Assembly: GCA_010645155.1 (NCBI GenBank)
Contig: CM021314.1
Span: 5,338,240 to 5,402,239, forward strand
Direction of reading: 5' to 3'
From: Tigriopus japonicus
Taxonomy: Eukaryota; Arthropoda; Copepoda; Harpacticoida; Harpacticidae
Length of the DNA: 64,000 nucleotides
How positions within the stretch are numbered: the first letter of the stretch is position 1; the number at the start of each line of letters is the position of its first letter. The notes under the pieces were generated by a model. The model worked only from the letters and a program-made list of their open reading frames with translations, searched no databases and was not told the DNA's origin. Made by a program: the position numbers and the translations under genes. Below, one piece after another: positions 11,647-24,368 of this stretch.

Positions 11647-14600
11647 ATGCTGGAATATTCCTCACAGATTGGCGGAAACCCAACCAACCCACAGGTAATC
11701 ATTATTCTCATTTCGACAGATTCAATTGTTTCTATAACTCGTGAAGATAAGGGGGTGGTTTATGTATGGATGTATGGATCGGCCCCTCCCTTCTCGGAAT
11801 ATCGTCCACGACACGATCTTGGCAATCATGATGGCTAGCATACTTTTATTTTTTAGAACGAGAACTCAGTGAGGACTCGCAATTTTCTTTCGCATTATTG
11901 CATTATTCCCAAACCGCTCTTTGATCTGATCTGACTACTCCATTCAGTAATGATTTCTTTGGCACGAACTCATGCAAATGAAACCATGTCCATCCACACG
12001 AGGTGGTATTTCAAGTCATCATCATCATCATCTGAATGGGCGTTGTAGAAGAGTTATTCATACATATCTCACCCTAGATTTAATGCACACTCCATTGTCA
12101 TTGGGCGGTTAGTCAACCTTTCTCCAACTTTTTTTCGAGTTCGGGTGTGAGAATACCAATATTTGCTTCTCTCTACCAGCCTTTCACACTCTGTCTTTCT
12201 TTCTGTCTCTCTCTCTTTCCATCGTTCGTTTCAATACAAACAACACCCCAAGAACTGATGGACCAACTGTAGTAGTAGTAGTGTAGGATTTTACATCCAA
12301 GCATGGTATGGCAACTCGGTTTCATTTTTTTTTGCCTTGAACTATGCAGGACCAGGTGTGGTCCCTTGAAAAGCTTTGGTAAACGGTGGGCGGAGAACCA
12401 ATGGGTAGGACCTTCTCGCTGGTTATGGATGTTCGAGATGTACGGGAGGCATGTCGTAAATAAACAATTTTTAGCGCAAACCCAATGTCCCCAGATTTGC
12501 TCAATGACAAGGCTCGTAAAAGTCCAATTTACGACCTTCATAACTTCCAGGGTTTCAATTCGAACCCTATTCAAGATCAGCCACGATTTTTTCTCACTCT
12601 TCTCAGGTGGTGAAATTGACGAGGGGTTTTATATCTTACCCTACATTGACATTGGTCAGTTTGTAAATGAAGTATTGTTCTGATCAAACACAAAAGGTTG
12701 CGGCAAACGCTCAAAGAATCATGGGTGTGAAGGTTCTTTTTTCCTTTTCATATCTTATCCAAAGTGGTTGCAAAACTCGATATGAAATCGGGTTGAGTGT
12801 GTAACGTTCAAATGTAGACGCTTTCCACATGATCACTAGTCCCCATTATGTATATGTTGTACTGTTGTACCTACTCGTCTGTCTGAACTACCTCACTGCA
12901 ATGGGGTCCACGTAGTTCCAATATGCCCTGAATTCAGAGAATTGCGTGATGTTTTGCAAACTTCCTTCAAGACGAAACATAATTCGTTTATCTTTTCATA
13001 TCAGAGCCCTCATTTGAGAGAGAACAGGGCGCATTAGTCCATGTGAGAGAGTGTACCCTACAAACCAAGTTGAAACACCTGATTCTCGTCGAAAAATAAT
13101 GCTATAAAGATCACTTCCAATGGTTACACGAATCAAGTCGTAAATCAGATTTGAAAATCTCGACAAGTTTTGAGTTTCATTTTTTACCGAATTCAAGCCA
13201 TTGACATTGAGCAGTTTGGAACCATGAGCATCCAGCCAGGTTGAGTAGTCCACACACAATGCACACAGTTCGACAAGCCATTTAAAGACAACCTCTGGGT
13301 TCTGGTCAAATTGAAGGGGGAAGAAATGCAAATTGAGCAATGATATATGTTTACACTACTCGTCGGTTTGCATCCAGGGCATCATCTCATGATGATACGT
13401 GAGTAAGAGCAAGATCTTATGCATCCATCCATCTATCCATCGTGGCTTTAGGGCTGTGAGTTTAACTTGTTTCCACATGAGATCCAAAAACAAACGACCA
13501 TTTCAAGTTGGATTGACTCTTTTATGTTCAGAGACAGACCTCTTTCGCCAATGCCAATTGCGAGAAAGCGAAAATTTTGTGTGTAGGGGAGATGAGACCA
13601 GTTTTTAATCCATCCTCCATGTCAATGATGTCATGCCATCAATCAACAAAAAAAAGTGAATTTTATCTCTAGTCATCATTGTAGAAAACCGGGAGCCGGA
13701 AAAGCGCCTCGTCACAAATGCGTCAAATTGATTAAAAAGACGAGAAGAGAAGGAGCGATAACTGATTAATTTCAACATCCTTCATTCAAATTGTACTAGT
13801 ACAGTCTGTCACCACCTTGCACGTACAGTACAATAGATATGGATGTATGTTTCCTCTGTCCTCACTCGATGAAACATGTCCTCCAGGCAAGGGACGAAAT
13901 CTTCATTTGACAGGTTTCTCATCCTCCACGACTGGCTAACAATCCAAAGAAACATTGGAGGTGTCAATTATCTCGGAGAAAAGCCTCCTTAATACGTACA
14001 GTACTTGTCGCATCCCTTTCTCCCTTCTAAAAAGTTTATATTACGAGTTCGTACTACGTACTAGATCCTTGGGAGGTTGTGCGTCCGTGCGCGAAAAAAA
14101 GCCCACGTGAGCTCATTTGCATACTCTCGAGGAAGTTTTGCATTCTTGAGTATATCACTTTGTTGTGAATGTGATTTGTAGATGTTGCCTTGGAGGTGTG
14201 ATGATTTCTAACTCGAATTGAAAAGGTGTGTCAAAGCAGACTCCAAATCTTGATTAAGGATGGAGCAGAACAAATATTTTCCTCCATCCTTGTGTGATGA
14301 TTACGCGAGAATCTAGAAAGCTATTGTGTGTGGTTTGGTCCTTCATTCATCAGAGACAAGATGAGAAAAGAATCCTCATCAAACCAAGGTAATAGTGGTG
14401 GTAAGAGAGGTGTTGATCACTGACAAAGTTTTCCTCTCTCTTTGTATGTCTTTTGCAACGCGAAATTGTTTGGTCATTCTTAATTGCCACACCGACTAAC
14501 ACAATAACAGCTTGTCATCGCTACAAAGATGAAGATCTGACCAAGTTTCAAGACAAGAGAAAGTGATCTTGGATAAAGTCTTGCTTCAAGATCCTTCGGG

Positions 14601-17600
14601 ATGGTTTTAAGGATTATCACGGGACCGATCGCGATTCTTTCCGATTCCTGACAGTGAGTTCTCAAGCGAAAGAAGAAGCTCTCATTGTCATCAAGTTGCT
14701 CCAATGAAAAGACGAAGAAGAAGAAGCGGGAGAACTGCCAAACTTGAGATTATCATGTAAAAAAGGAAGAGAGAAAGAATGAAAAGATAATGAATAATGT
14801 GTTGTTGTCAACACGAAAAAATGTTTTCAACCAAGAAGGGGGTGTTTGGTTGGAACTTTTTCCCCTGCCAAAGGGGGAACTTCCGCCCAAGATAGCGCGG
14901 AAACTTTCCAATCGTGGTCGTGGACAGGGTGGGGGTGGTAAATGTGCCAGGATTTATGTGCTATCTCTCTTCTGATAGTGACTGGCACACAATGGCACAA
15001 CCAGACACCATCAACTCAATTAAGTCCCCTCTTCTCTTTCTCATTTCTTGTAGGATTCAATGCCGATCGCGACCAGTGTTGCTGCTTCGCTCCTCAGTCC
15101 AATGAATGGCAATCCACCTGGTGGCAGCCATGGCCTCTTGGATGGGGTCGATGGGAATCTGCCACAAGCCCTTCAGAACCTTCAGCGAATTCTCCAGTCT
15201 CAATTGGCCAATGTCAATCCTCTCCATCTTCAGCAGGCCCTACAGAGACAACAGGTAAGGACTGCAATGAATTTGGCCAGAAATGTACCTTGGGGTTGGG
15301 GATTTATTTTGGTTTCTGATGAAGCTACCCAATATGTGTCCATCAAATCAAAAGCTTCCTTTGACATCGGTTTTATGGTGAATGCTGAAAGCAAGCTTCT
15401 AAACCAACATTCGGATTGTCCAATGTCATCTGCCATGTGTTTATTTAGCTCACAATTGAAGTGGCAGTGAGCTCGCTGATTTTTTGACTGATTGCCTGCC
15501 TTTGCTACCAACCATTGGTTCTATTGATCAAATCCCAAACGTTGTTTGAACCTTAAACAAATAAATCGAGAAAGGCATTATATTCACATCTCTGGTTACG
15601 ATTGGGCCACTGAATGAACACAAACCAACATTCTATTCAACTTTTCTAGCAACAACAAATGGTCGAAGCCGGGAGGAAGCAACTGGAGCAAATGGCCCAA
15701 CAAATACAGGTAATTTAATCTAATTTCCACCAATTGTGAAGTGTTGTAATGGACCACTTCCATCTTATCCTTTAGGAGCAACTCCAGATCAACCTTCTCC
15801 AACAAACCCATTTGGGCTCGTCCAAGGGCAACAATTCAGGGACTCTCCAACAACTCCAACAACAGCAACAGCAGCTAGTAGCTCAACTTCAAATGACACA
15901 ACAAGCTCTAATGCTTGGTATGGATGACAAGAACGTGATCAGAGAAGGGAATAATCGAACCAGACACATGTCCTCGGACAACCTAGGTTCCACCGGTTCC
16001 GAAAGTTCCCTGAAGGAAAATCGACCGGACAACAACAACGAACGAAAGCTTCATAACACCAATGGTAAGACTTCCTTTTAAAACCTTCCTTTCTTCGGAA
16101 TCTATGGAATTATATCTTCTTTTGTCATAGGTCGTGAACGTCGCCCAAGTGCGAATGGAGGCTCAAGAACCACCCCACCGACTTCTCCACCTTCAGAGCA
16201 ACTCTACAATCGAGGTCACTGTCATTGGCCCGGTTGTGACACTTCATGCCCTGATATTGGGGCCTTTCAAAGACATTTAAACGACTGCCATGGTCGCAAT
16301 GACAAGGCCACGGCCCAAACTCGAGTTCAAATGCAGATCGTGGGCCAATTGGAGCTCCAACTCAACAAGGAGAAGGAAAAACTCAGCGCCATGATGAAGC
16401 ATTTGAAGATGGAATCGCGAAACGGCGAACTCAGAGAAGTGTCCCCAAATGGCCATGTTGCCAATCGTGACACGCGATCACCCAGTCCGAAACGGATCAA
16501 ACGAGAATCACCCGTGTTTACAGCCTCCGATATGGCAGCCATGAGCCCATTGGCACCTCTGTCCAATGTGTCCAATAGTCCTTCGTCGATAGCGGCTTCC
16601 ATGCCATCGCCACTCTCGGCTTTAACTGCAGCAGTGAGGTCACCAATATTCACTGGATCCAATGCCTCCATGGGTGGAGGACGGTCGCATAGTATGACTA
16701 CGGGTGCCATTCGACCCCGACCTCCATCGAGTTTACTGGAAAAGACCCCCACTCCTAACTTGCCCCCTTTGCCTCCTGGTTTTGACGACCGACGTGGTCG
16801 AGGGGACCGAGGGAATCCTAATTTGGACCCTGAGATGGATATCAAGATGAACCGGGAGTTCTACAAGAACAATGACGTGCGACCTCCTTACACCTACGCC
16901 GCCCTCATTCGCTACGTAAGTCGTCGATAATAAACGGTTTCAGTTTGGTCTTGCATGTTACGCTCGTCATCCATATCGTTTCTTTGTAGGCCATTCATGA
17001 AGCTCCAGATGAGCAATTGACACTCCATGAGATTTACAATTGGTTCACCAACACCTTCATGTACTTCAGACGAAACGCAGCTAGTTGGAAGGTAAGCTCA
17101 TTTTGCTCCCAAATCCAAGAGCAAAACCTTAATTCTACCCATTCCTGTTCATCTAGAATGCTGTTAGGCATAATCTGTCCCTGCACAAGTGTTTCATGCG
17201 GGTAGAAAATGTCAAGGGCGCCGTTTGGACGGTGGATGATGACGAGTATCACAAACGACGACCTCCACGTGGTGTTCAGTCAAGTAGTGCTGCCAGTTCG
17301 CCGACTTTGACCCCCTCAGGTCCGTCCTTACTAGATCGAAGTCTTAGTTCCATGTTGGCGGCTGCGGCCAATGCCTCCCAAGATCGATTTCCATTCTTCA
17401 ACCAAGCCGCTTTACTGGCTGAACAAAGACGACAACACGGAGCCGCATTTCCCGATCTCAAAGCCGCTTTTCTTTCGGATGCCAACCGCAACAGCGAGAT
17501 CGTTTCGCCGCCGCCTTCCATTGACAATAGGTGAGTTATTGGGCGAGGAAGGGTCAGTTTATGGGTAGTCATTGGGGGGTGGACTGGGGAACTAAGGAGA

Positions 17601-18569
17601 GGCTTGAAATTGAAACTCTTCCACCTCGTTAAGACGTGAAAGGAGGAACAGAGGGAATCAAAGAAAGAGAGAGAGAAGGGTCAGTGAAATAGACTGGACT
17701 CAATAACGGAAAATCTGCATACACCCGATCGAGATGTGGACCAAAGCCTAAAGGGGTCAAGGTGGGGCCACAATCGATCGGTTCTAGCTTGGATTTGCCT
17801 TGAAAGCAACGGAGGAATAATGCCCCAGGACAATTCACTGACCCTAATTCAAAGCTTGCTGGTGTAAATTTGAGAGGGGTGACAAACGAACGAAGTATTA
17901 CCTTCAGGGCACTCTCTCGGCTTTCTGTGTGTATCCGTTCGCTCCGAAGGGAGACAGACGGCCAAGAAAAGAATCTGTCCCTCGTTTAAGCGTTGACCAA
18001 GCATTTTATGCATATGTTCAGCATATGACTTACACTCTCCTGAACCCGTCTCTCTCTTCAGGTCCACCCCAGGAAGCCTCGATTTGTCACGGGTTAAAGC
18101 CGACGATGCCTCGAATTCACCCCCACCGCCGCCGCCAATGCCTCCATCCTCGCACAGCTCTGCGTCGTCGGCGCTTCGACTGCGCAACGAACTATTCTCG
18201 CCAAGGGGAAATGAGCGCGCATTCACGGCCAGAGAGGATGAACCGGCCAGAATCACGCAGACGCACAGAGTCAAAGAGGAGAGAGCAGATCGGATTTCGC
18301 CGCAAGCTTTGAAAACCGACTTGGAAGGGAACCTCCTCGAGAATGCTACCGATCAGGGGCAAGTTGGAACAACCCCTCAGGGCGACCAAGATGATGATGA
18401 CCTCGAAGTCAATGGAGAGGACGACGGGTCTCTTCCAGCTGAGGATTTATCTACGGGTAACATGATGCCAAACAAAGATGACAACAACCATGAAGACGAT
18501 GTCGAAGACGACGACGGTGATGACCACTATGACGGTGATGAGAATAGCAATCCTGGTGACAAGGACTAA
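11647..18569 (+). CDS. FoxP: FoxP forkhead transcription factor, complete, eight coding exons
   Basis: FoxP proteins are nuclear DNA-binding factors that dimerise through a zipper and usually repress transcription; in animals they act in neural and motor circuits. Coding exons: 11647-11694, 15054-15254, 15650-15709, 15776-16064, 16131-16915, 16990-17091, 17157-17530, 18062-18569. All junctions are GT-AG with matching phases, giving 788 aa. Domain order: Gln-rich segment (about 84-160); C2H2 zinc finger with C230, C235, H248, H253; leucine zipper with V270, L277, L284, L291 spaced by seven; Ser/Pro-rich linker; forkhead about 449-535. The forkhead keeps RRNAASWK, with the Ala found in FoxP hinges where other Fox proteins have Pro, and the recognition helix [13 protein letters not shown] (496-508). 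The tail ends in a strongly acidic Asp/Glu stretch. I chose the ATG at 11647 because its 16 codons splice in phase to exon 2. An additional exon inside the 3.36-kb first intron cannot be excluded. Confidence 0.95.
11695..15053 (+). other. FoxP intron 1
   Basis: 3,359 bp between the 16-codon first coding exon and the exon that starts with DSMPIATS. It contains CT-rich and TG-rich stretches (for example near 12195-12220), a possible minus-strand exon at 12996-13340, and no recognised repeat family. Its length and position make it a candidate for enhancers or alternative first exons. Confidence 0.8.
12996..13340 (-). other. possible antisense exon within FoxP intron 1
   Basis: A 114-codon minus-strand frame with balanced amino-acid composition, for example [21 protein letters not shown] pyrimidine-rich tract and CAG (reading ...TTTGACCAG) lies just before NPEVVFKW, and a GTAAAA donor-like site follows the NGLNS codons about 120 nt later. 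The frame also stays open past that donor to a TGA. I do not recognise the product, and no polyadenylation hexamer follows closely. It could be an exon of an intron-nested gene or chance. Confidence 0.22.
17531..18061 (+). other. FoxP intron 7
   Basis: 531 bp, clearly longer than the four neighbouring introns (65-74 bp, with one of 395 bp). In insects FoxP is alternatively spliced near the forkhead exons, so retained or alternative exons would be worth seeking here, though no second forkhead exon is visible. Confidence 0.7.
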
Positions 18570-21500
18570 TCACGACGCAGCAATATCGCTTGAATCTCAA
18601 ACGCGCTTCCCTTCATAAATTTGAATGATATTCCACGACAATCTCTTCCTGGTGTTCCTAGATCTGTGAATATTATAAATTAACAAAGACAAACCGCCCT
18701 TGGAATGCAGTTAGGCTACAATTTATAGTGCAGCACCCTTTTTTCAAAGATTCACTTCAACCGTGTTGAGCACCGATCAACTCCAAATCCCATTTCATAC
18801 CATGTCCTCATTTTTTTACCAAGCATACCTCATAGCGCCATGAATTATGAATTAGTAGATACGAAAGAGTGAATGAAAACTAATATCGCACTCTTCATAT
18901 TGTGTTAAAATATCGAATCTTTATTTTCGCTTCTCTTGTACGTACTTCTTACGACGCTTACTCACTTTTTTGTTGCCCTCTTCATTGCCACTGTAATTTT
19001 CACGCCATCACACTTTGAATAATTAAAACAGATATCCGCTAATTTCTCGACCATTTCATCATTTCTATCGAACCAATCCAGCTCGAACTTTCACACCCAC
19101 AACCATCATAAGTCTTATCTAATCACACCTGGGAGTAATTATCGGACGCGAAGAATTTCATATTTTAACCCCCGATCTTCTTGGAGCTTCCCGTGTTACA
19201 ATGAGGTGTGCGCAGAGTAATCTCCGAGGGTTTCGTTGTGACGACACCAATGATAACGCCTCCCAACCCTTTGACGACAGGGCAAACGCTACCGAGAACC
19301 CTTCCGACACGAGACTCACCTGTCCAACGTACCTGCCACAGGTTGGATGGAGGTATGGAGGATTTAACCACCCGGTAGTGTCAGTAGTAGGTGCTCAAGT
19401 ACAGATGCAGAGCGGCGATAACGCGGACTCGAGGTGTCGGAAGATAGGCTTAGGACCTCACACGTGCTCAATCAAGATGAGTAGCATCTCTTTTAGTACT
19501 TTTATACTGGCTCTATTCCGCCTGCTTGACCGATGAAGACGAATATTTATGCATGGAAATGGAAGATTGACCCAATGGCAAAGAAAGCTGCTTTTTTTGG
19601 GCGAGTCGTGAGGGGAAAAAGAATTGGTGGGATGCGTCGATCCACTTCTGAAGAGAGATTATTTCTCTCTAGTCTCCATCCAGGATGGCATTGTTTGATT
19701 ATTCAAATGAACCTGATGGAGAGGGAAGACGAGAGATTGTGAATGCGCCAAACACTAAGAAAATGGCCCAAGTTGGGCTGGAAACAGAGTCAGTCAGTCA
19801 GTCGAGCTTGGTTTTTAGAGTGGTTGCCGGAGAAAATGTTCTTGTAAATCCAAAAGCGGAAGGAGGGCTTTTAAGCTCTTGGAAAAAGGCAGGATATTGG
19901 CCATTTTCAATGAGGAATGCTCTTTTCTTTCTCTCTTTAAGGCAAACCTATTTCCTTTCAAATGTATCCCAATATTAGCTAAGCGTGAGAACCAGACCTT
20001 TTTTCGGCCATGTTTGTTCTGGAAATGCCAATTTTCCGAATTGAATAACAACGTGCTTGTCGTATTTTGTCGGTATGTAGGTACTGTTAGATAGGGCGAG
20101 AAAGCATGGTTCTCTTATTTGGGCTTGCCTGGCCAGACTCTACTAAGAACCACCCTTCTTTGAAAATGGAACGAGTTTCCAACCAGTTTTATGCGTCATT
20201 TACCTTTAAAGCAATTTAAATATCATGGTTATGAGCAAGAGGAGGCAAAAGGGGTCCGTACCAGAATAAAAACGACGAGACTCTCTGGTTATCGATCCCC
20301 TTGGCCTATAAATATACGTAAACATGAAGACCTTGAAATATTGGAGATTAGTATTCGATGTGCATCAATACGCGTTCCACGTAGATTGGAGCCGTTGGAT
20401 CGTCGGTCGTCAATTATCACCGCTCGTGGCCTTTTCATTGGATTGCTGAAGAGTATGCTGCACAGTAGATAGAGTTCGGGTAGTACGTGCTCATATTTCC
20501 ATGCATTGTTTCAATGAGCCCTCGTGTCTCGTGATCAACGGATTGTAAAGAGACCAAAAGGGGTGATTTACATTCTGAACACACTTATAGCGCCACATAT
20601 CCATTTCAATAGAGATACTTAGTAACACAATTATAACGCCTTTTTGACGGCATAGGTTATATTAATTTCAGTTTCGGTGCAGAAATCACAGGAAGTCCAT
20701 TTCCAATTTTCATTGGGTCAATTTTTGGAAATGCAGGGATCTGAATTACGATATCTTGAGTGCAAATCCACTCTGTGACAAGTCTCCAAGTGAATGAAGT
20801 CCCCTTTGTCATAAAGTCTTCTTCTCGGATCATTATTCATAAATCTCCGGGATTGCTTGATCCAACGTACCCTTCAGAAGGATTGAGAAATGAGAGAGCC
20901 AACACCAATAATGCAATTTGTTTCTCGCTCACGAAACAAAGACAGCGAGAATTATGAGCGGCGCAATCAAAATTAAATGTGCACCATTTAATAATTCGAT
21001 TTTTCTTGAGCTCGTGCGTGAGATATTCAATGTTGAAATGCAAACGGCGACTTGTGAATTCTCATCGCTTTGTCTTAACTGTGTTCAATTTTTGGAAGGG
21101 TAGAAAAAAGCCCTCTTCTCTCTCCAATGATATTGCAAGTTCATGATCGTTCAATAAAGACTTTGGCAACTTGACAGGGTATTTAGGAGCCCACAAAAAT
21201 GGGAACACCACATGGAGAAGGGTTGGGCTCGCATTCTCGTCCGCACTTTTCCATCAGGAGGGGAAGCAAAAAAGTTTTAAAGTTGACAATTTAAATGCAA
21301 AGTACGCCACAACCTTTGCTTGGAGTATGTGCGAGTGTCTGTGGCCCTTAAATATGGTCGTGGCTTACCTTCAGGGTCGCCGTATTTCTACAACCTTCAT
21401 AAAGTCCCTATATCCCCTCTCAGGTTATGAAGACCATCAATGGGAACCCTGACTTGTTTTTTCCCTGCCAAAAAGGTTAAGTGCGTGACTTTTGAGGAAC

Positions 21501-22780
21501 ATCTTGTTACTGTGAGGTCCCCTTGCGTAAAAAAACATCTTTTGATTCCTCAAGAGAGTGACAAAATGCAAGAAAACTCATCAGAGACAAGAAAAGAAGG
21601 AATAGGAGGAGGAAGAAGAGTAAGAAGAAGAAGAAGAGGGGGATCAAGAGGGAAATAATCATAAATTAGAAAACAAATATCCCAGTCAAAACAAGTTCTC
21701 GACACCGAGTAGATAGGAAAGTTTCTGTTTTTGGGCGTATGATTTTGTAATCAAGTCTTTTTTTTTGGAGGTTTCCCTCTTCTTTTTTTTTGATAAAAGG
21801 CCAGTGTTTTTTTGTAACTGGTCTTGATTTCCCTCACGTGAAAGAAGCTCTTTCCACTGACGTAAGAAGCAGTACGAAGTTCGTAGGAAAGAGAGGGAGA
21901 AAGAAAGAATAAAAGGACGGCCTTTGCATGGCGAGGTGGATGGATGAAGATCTTGGTTGGCCTCGTGGCTCAGCTCAAACTGAGAGATGAGCAAAACCTA
22001 GAGAAATATAAAGGCTGTCGCTAACATTCGCGCCTCAATGACGATTGCTTAATTAAAAGAAACTTTTTCATTATACTCCAGGGTGAAACATAAAAGAGGA
22101 GCGTAAGAAGAAACGGAACCACAGCTTTGGCATACAGCCTGTCATTGTTAAATAATGCACCAACCCAAAAATCAATCCCATGTCACCAAGGTTTCAACAA
22201 TGAGGAATGTCAAATGTTTGTTCAAGTTTATCGATATCTTGTGAGAAGAATTGAAAAAAAGTATGTCTTTGTAGAATTTCTTTTAAACGAAGGTATCTGT
22301 AATTAACTTTTTTTTATGGCACTTCCCAGGCAGATAGAGAATCACAGCCACATTCTACTACTATGTAGTCAGACTCGTAGCGCTCGTAGTTCTATCCATC
22401 CCCCATCAGCAAGTTTGTATCTATTTTCAAAGAAAGAATGGGGGAAAAATTAAATGAAATGCAAACAGCCTTCCACTTCCGAGAGAAAATTTCCCTTGTT
22501 TCAGTGGGTAACCATAACCACTGGCACTCGACAGGACGCACTTCCAGTGAAAAAAGTGCTTAAAAACTATTGTGCTCCCTATCTACTCTGTGTAGAAAGC
22601 TCATTTCTCTTTGTTGGTGGCGTAGTTAATTTTTTAAGACTTGTCTTGGTCTGTTATGGAGCACTGAACGGGAGATGAGATTTCTTCGTCGACGAGAAGC
22701 AATTAAAACATTGTAATGGCTCCCTCCGCTCATCCAGCATCAATTTTAAATTGGTCTCCTATGAACACAAATACAAGAAA
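18570..22780. other. FoxP 3' UTR and convergent intergenic DNA
   Basis: FoxP (+) and the transporter (-) converge here. An ATTAAA at 19022-19027 is the best-placed candidate polyadenylation hexamer for FoxP, about 450 nt after its stop; no AATAAA was seen nearer. The rest is AT-rich with purine-rich runs, notably GAA/GGA repeats at 21606-21640. A 111-codon frame at 19201-19536 has no recognised domain. I see no secure gene. Confidence 0.5.
21606..21640 (+). repeat. GAA/GGA polypurine tract
   Basis: Imperfect (GGA)(GAA) repeats on the plus strand, purine-only over about 35 bases except for one T. Confidence 0.8.
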
Positions 22781-22788
22781 TACGTATC

Positions 22789-22794
22789 TTTTAT
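22789..22794 (-). terminator. polyadenylation hexamer overlapping the transporter stop codon
   Basis: On the minus strand the last codons read GAT GAA TAA AAG, so AATAAA spans the end of the final Glu codon and the stop. A GT-rich stretch (TTGTATTTGTGTT) follows within about 30 nt, as expected downstream of a cleavage site. If used, the 3' UTR would be only about 10-30 nt. Confidence 0.5.
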
Positions 22795-24368
22795 TCATCT
22801 GACTGTAATCTCAACTTGGCCTTATTGAACTGGTTCGGGTCGTCCTCTTCAAACTGGTTTTGAATCAGGGTGCCCAAAATTGCATCGCCCACTTCGTCCA
22901 CGCGACTCCGATTGTACTCGGGATTGACGAAAAACATGAGCAACAGAGATACTAACATTGATAAGGGCAGGGTGAAATTCAACCAATTCACACCAATGTC
23001 GGGAATATCGAGGATGCAATAGTATATCATACTAATGAAGTTGATCCTGGAAATGGAGATGCGTCTTAGTTTTGAGATATTCTACCAAATCTTGCTACTT
23101 ACCAAACTGAGAGCCAACCTCCAACCACGACCTCAGCTGTTGGATAGCATATTTCCACGGCCAATTCCGTGCAAAGTGGGATCACACCTGTGGACAATGT
23201 AGTTCCCACAACCAATAGAATATAGATGGCAGTCTTGGTCGTGCTCATGGACGAGAACACAAAGATCTCCATGGTGACCAAAGTGAGGAACGAGAAAACT
23301 ACGGTTCCCACCGCAAAAAGGATCAAAACTGTTCCACGAATTCGACCCCGGAACACGTCCGTGAAATAACTAATGACCAATGCGCAACCACAACTAGCCA
23401 AATTCGTCACGATAGCCAACCAACTCACCCACTCTTGAGTGAGGCAATCGCCATCGTCAAAGCAAAAACTGGGAAGAATCTCCACCAAAAGAGACAGCCA
23501 GGCACCTGAAAATACTTATTTCATTACTTAAAATCCTTAGGCAATTATGATTGAAGATTTTTTTACCGATGGTTCCTGCCGGGAGAGAGATTATCAAAGC
23601 GATGAGCCACGCGTTCCAATTCTTCAAGAGTGACAAAACTCCCTCAGAAAAGCTCAATCTCTCTTCTCCAGATGATCTGCTGGGCGGGTATTTGGGATTT
23701 GTTGGGAAATAAAGTAGTACCAGTAATGCCAAAACTGCACTAGGAATCGCCATTACCCACATGAGAGTCATCACATCGTGTCTCATTTCCTCCTTCTCTC
23801 CGTTCGTCACATTGGTGGTCACATTCCCCAGATCTTGAACCAGTTCCACATCAACAAAGAAGGACACTGAATTCCCCAAGATATTAGCTACTTGAGCTAT
23901 TCCCGTGGCCGTGGTTCTTTCCTGGACTGGAAACCAAATGGCAGAGATGGCTGGAGCTGCAGACATGGTCACGATCTCGGAAATTCCGATCAGAAACGCA
24001 CTCACATGGGCTAAGATCAAGAACATGTAATCGGAAATGTCCACTACAATGGGCAGACATCTCATGGCGGATCCAAAGAGCATGAGACCCACACACAAGA
24101 GCATTGAGATCCTCATGGACCACTTCATGAGCCAACCCAGGGGTATGATCAACAGCAAATAGGTGATACATCCCCAATTCGCCAAGAGGGCGATCACTCC
24201 GTTACTCCAACCATAAGCAGCCTTCATTGTTTGTGCTATAGGAGACCACGTGTTCCACAAGGCACATTGCCAACAGCAGATGAAGCTGTAAAGAGCTAAG
24301 ATGTACCATCGTCTTCCGTAAACTTTCACCGCGATTTGACCCAGAATTGGAGCATCGTCTCTTTCCAT
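22791..24368 (-). CDS. SLC49-family (DIRC2/SLC49A4-like) major facilitator transporter, complete, three exons
   Basis: A 12-helix major facilitator protein of 486 aa. On the minus strand the exons are 24368-23567, 23505-23103 and 23046-22791. The introns are 61 and 56 bp, and the split Gly and Trp codons rejoin in frame. The N-terminal VYGRRW, LWNTWSPIAQTMKAAYGW, the SMRISMLLC-MRCLP stretch, and the C-terminal GVIPLCTELAVEICYPTAE match the SLC49 pattern, closest to DIRC2/SLC49A4 rather than the FLVCR branch. Human SLC49A4 is a lysosomal proton-coupled exporter reported to move vitamin B6; substrate and location here are inferred from family. Residues 4-9 (DDAPIL) resemble an acidic dileucine sorting signal with Ile in place of the first Leu. 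NVT sites lie in the loop before helix 6. The start has a good context (AACAATGG). The gene is convergent with FoxP. Confidence 0.93.

Noticed and set aside
12541..12580. GGGTTCGAA-like sequence suggesting a tRNA
   Set aside because: The flanks do not form a T-arm, and no anticodon arm is visible.
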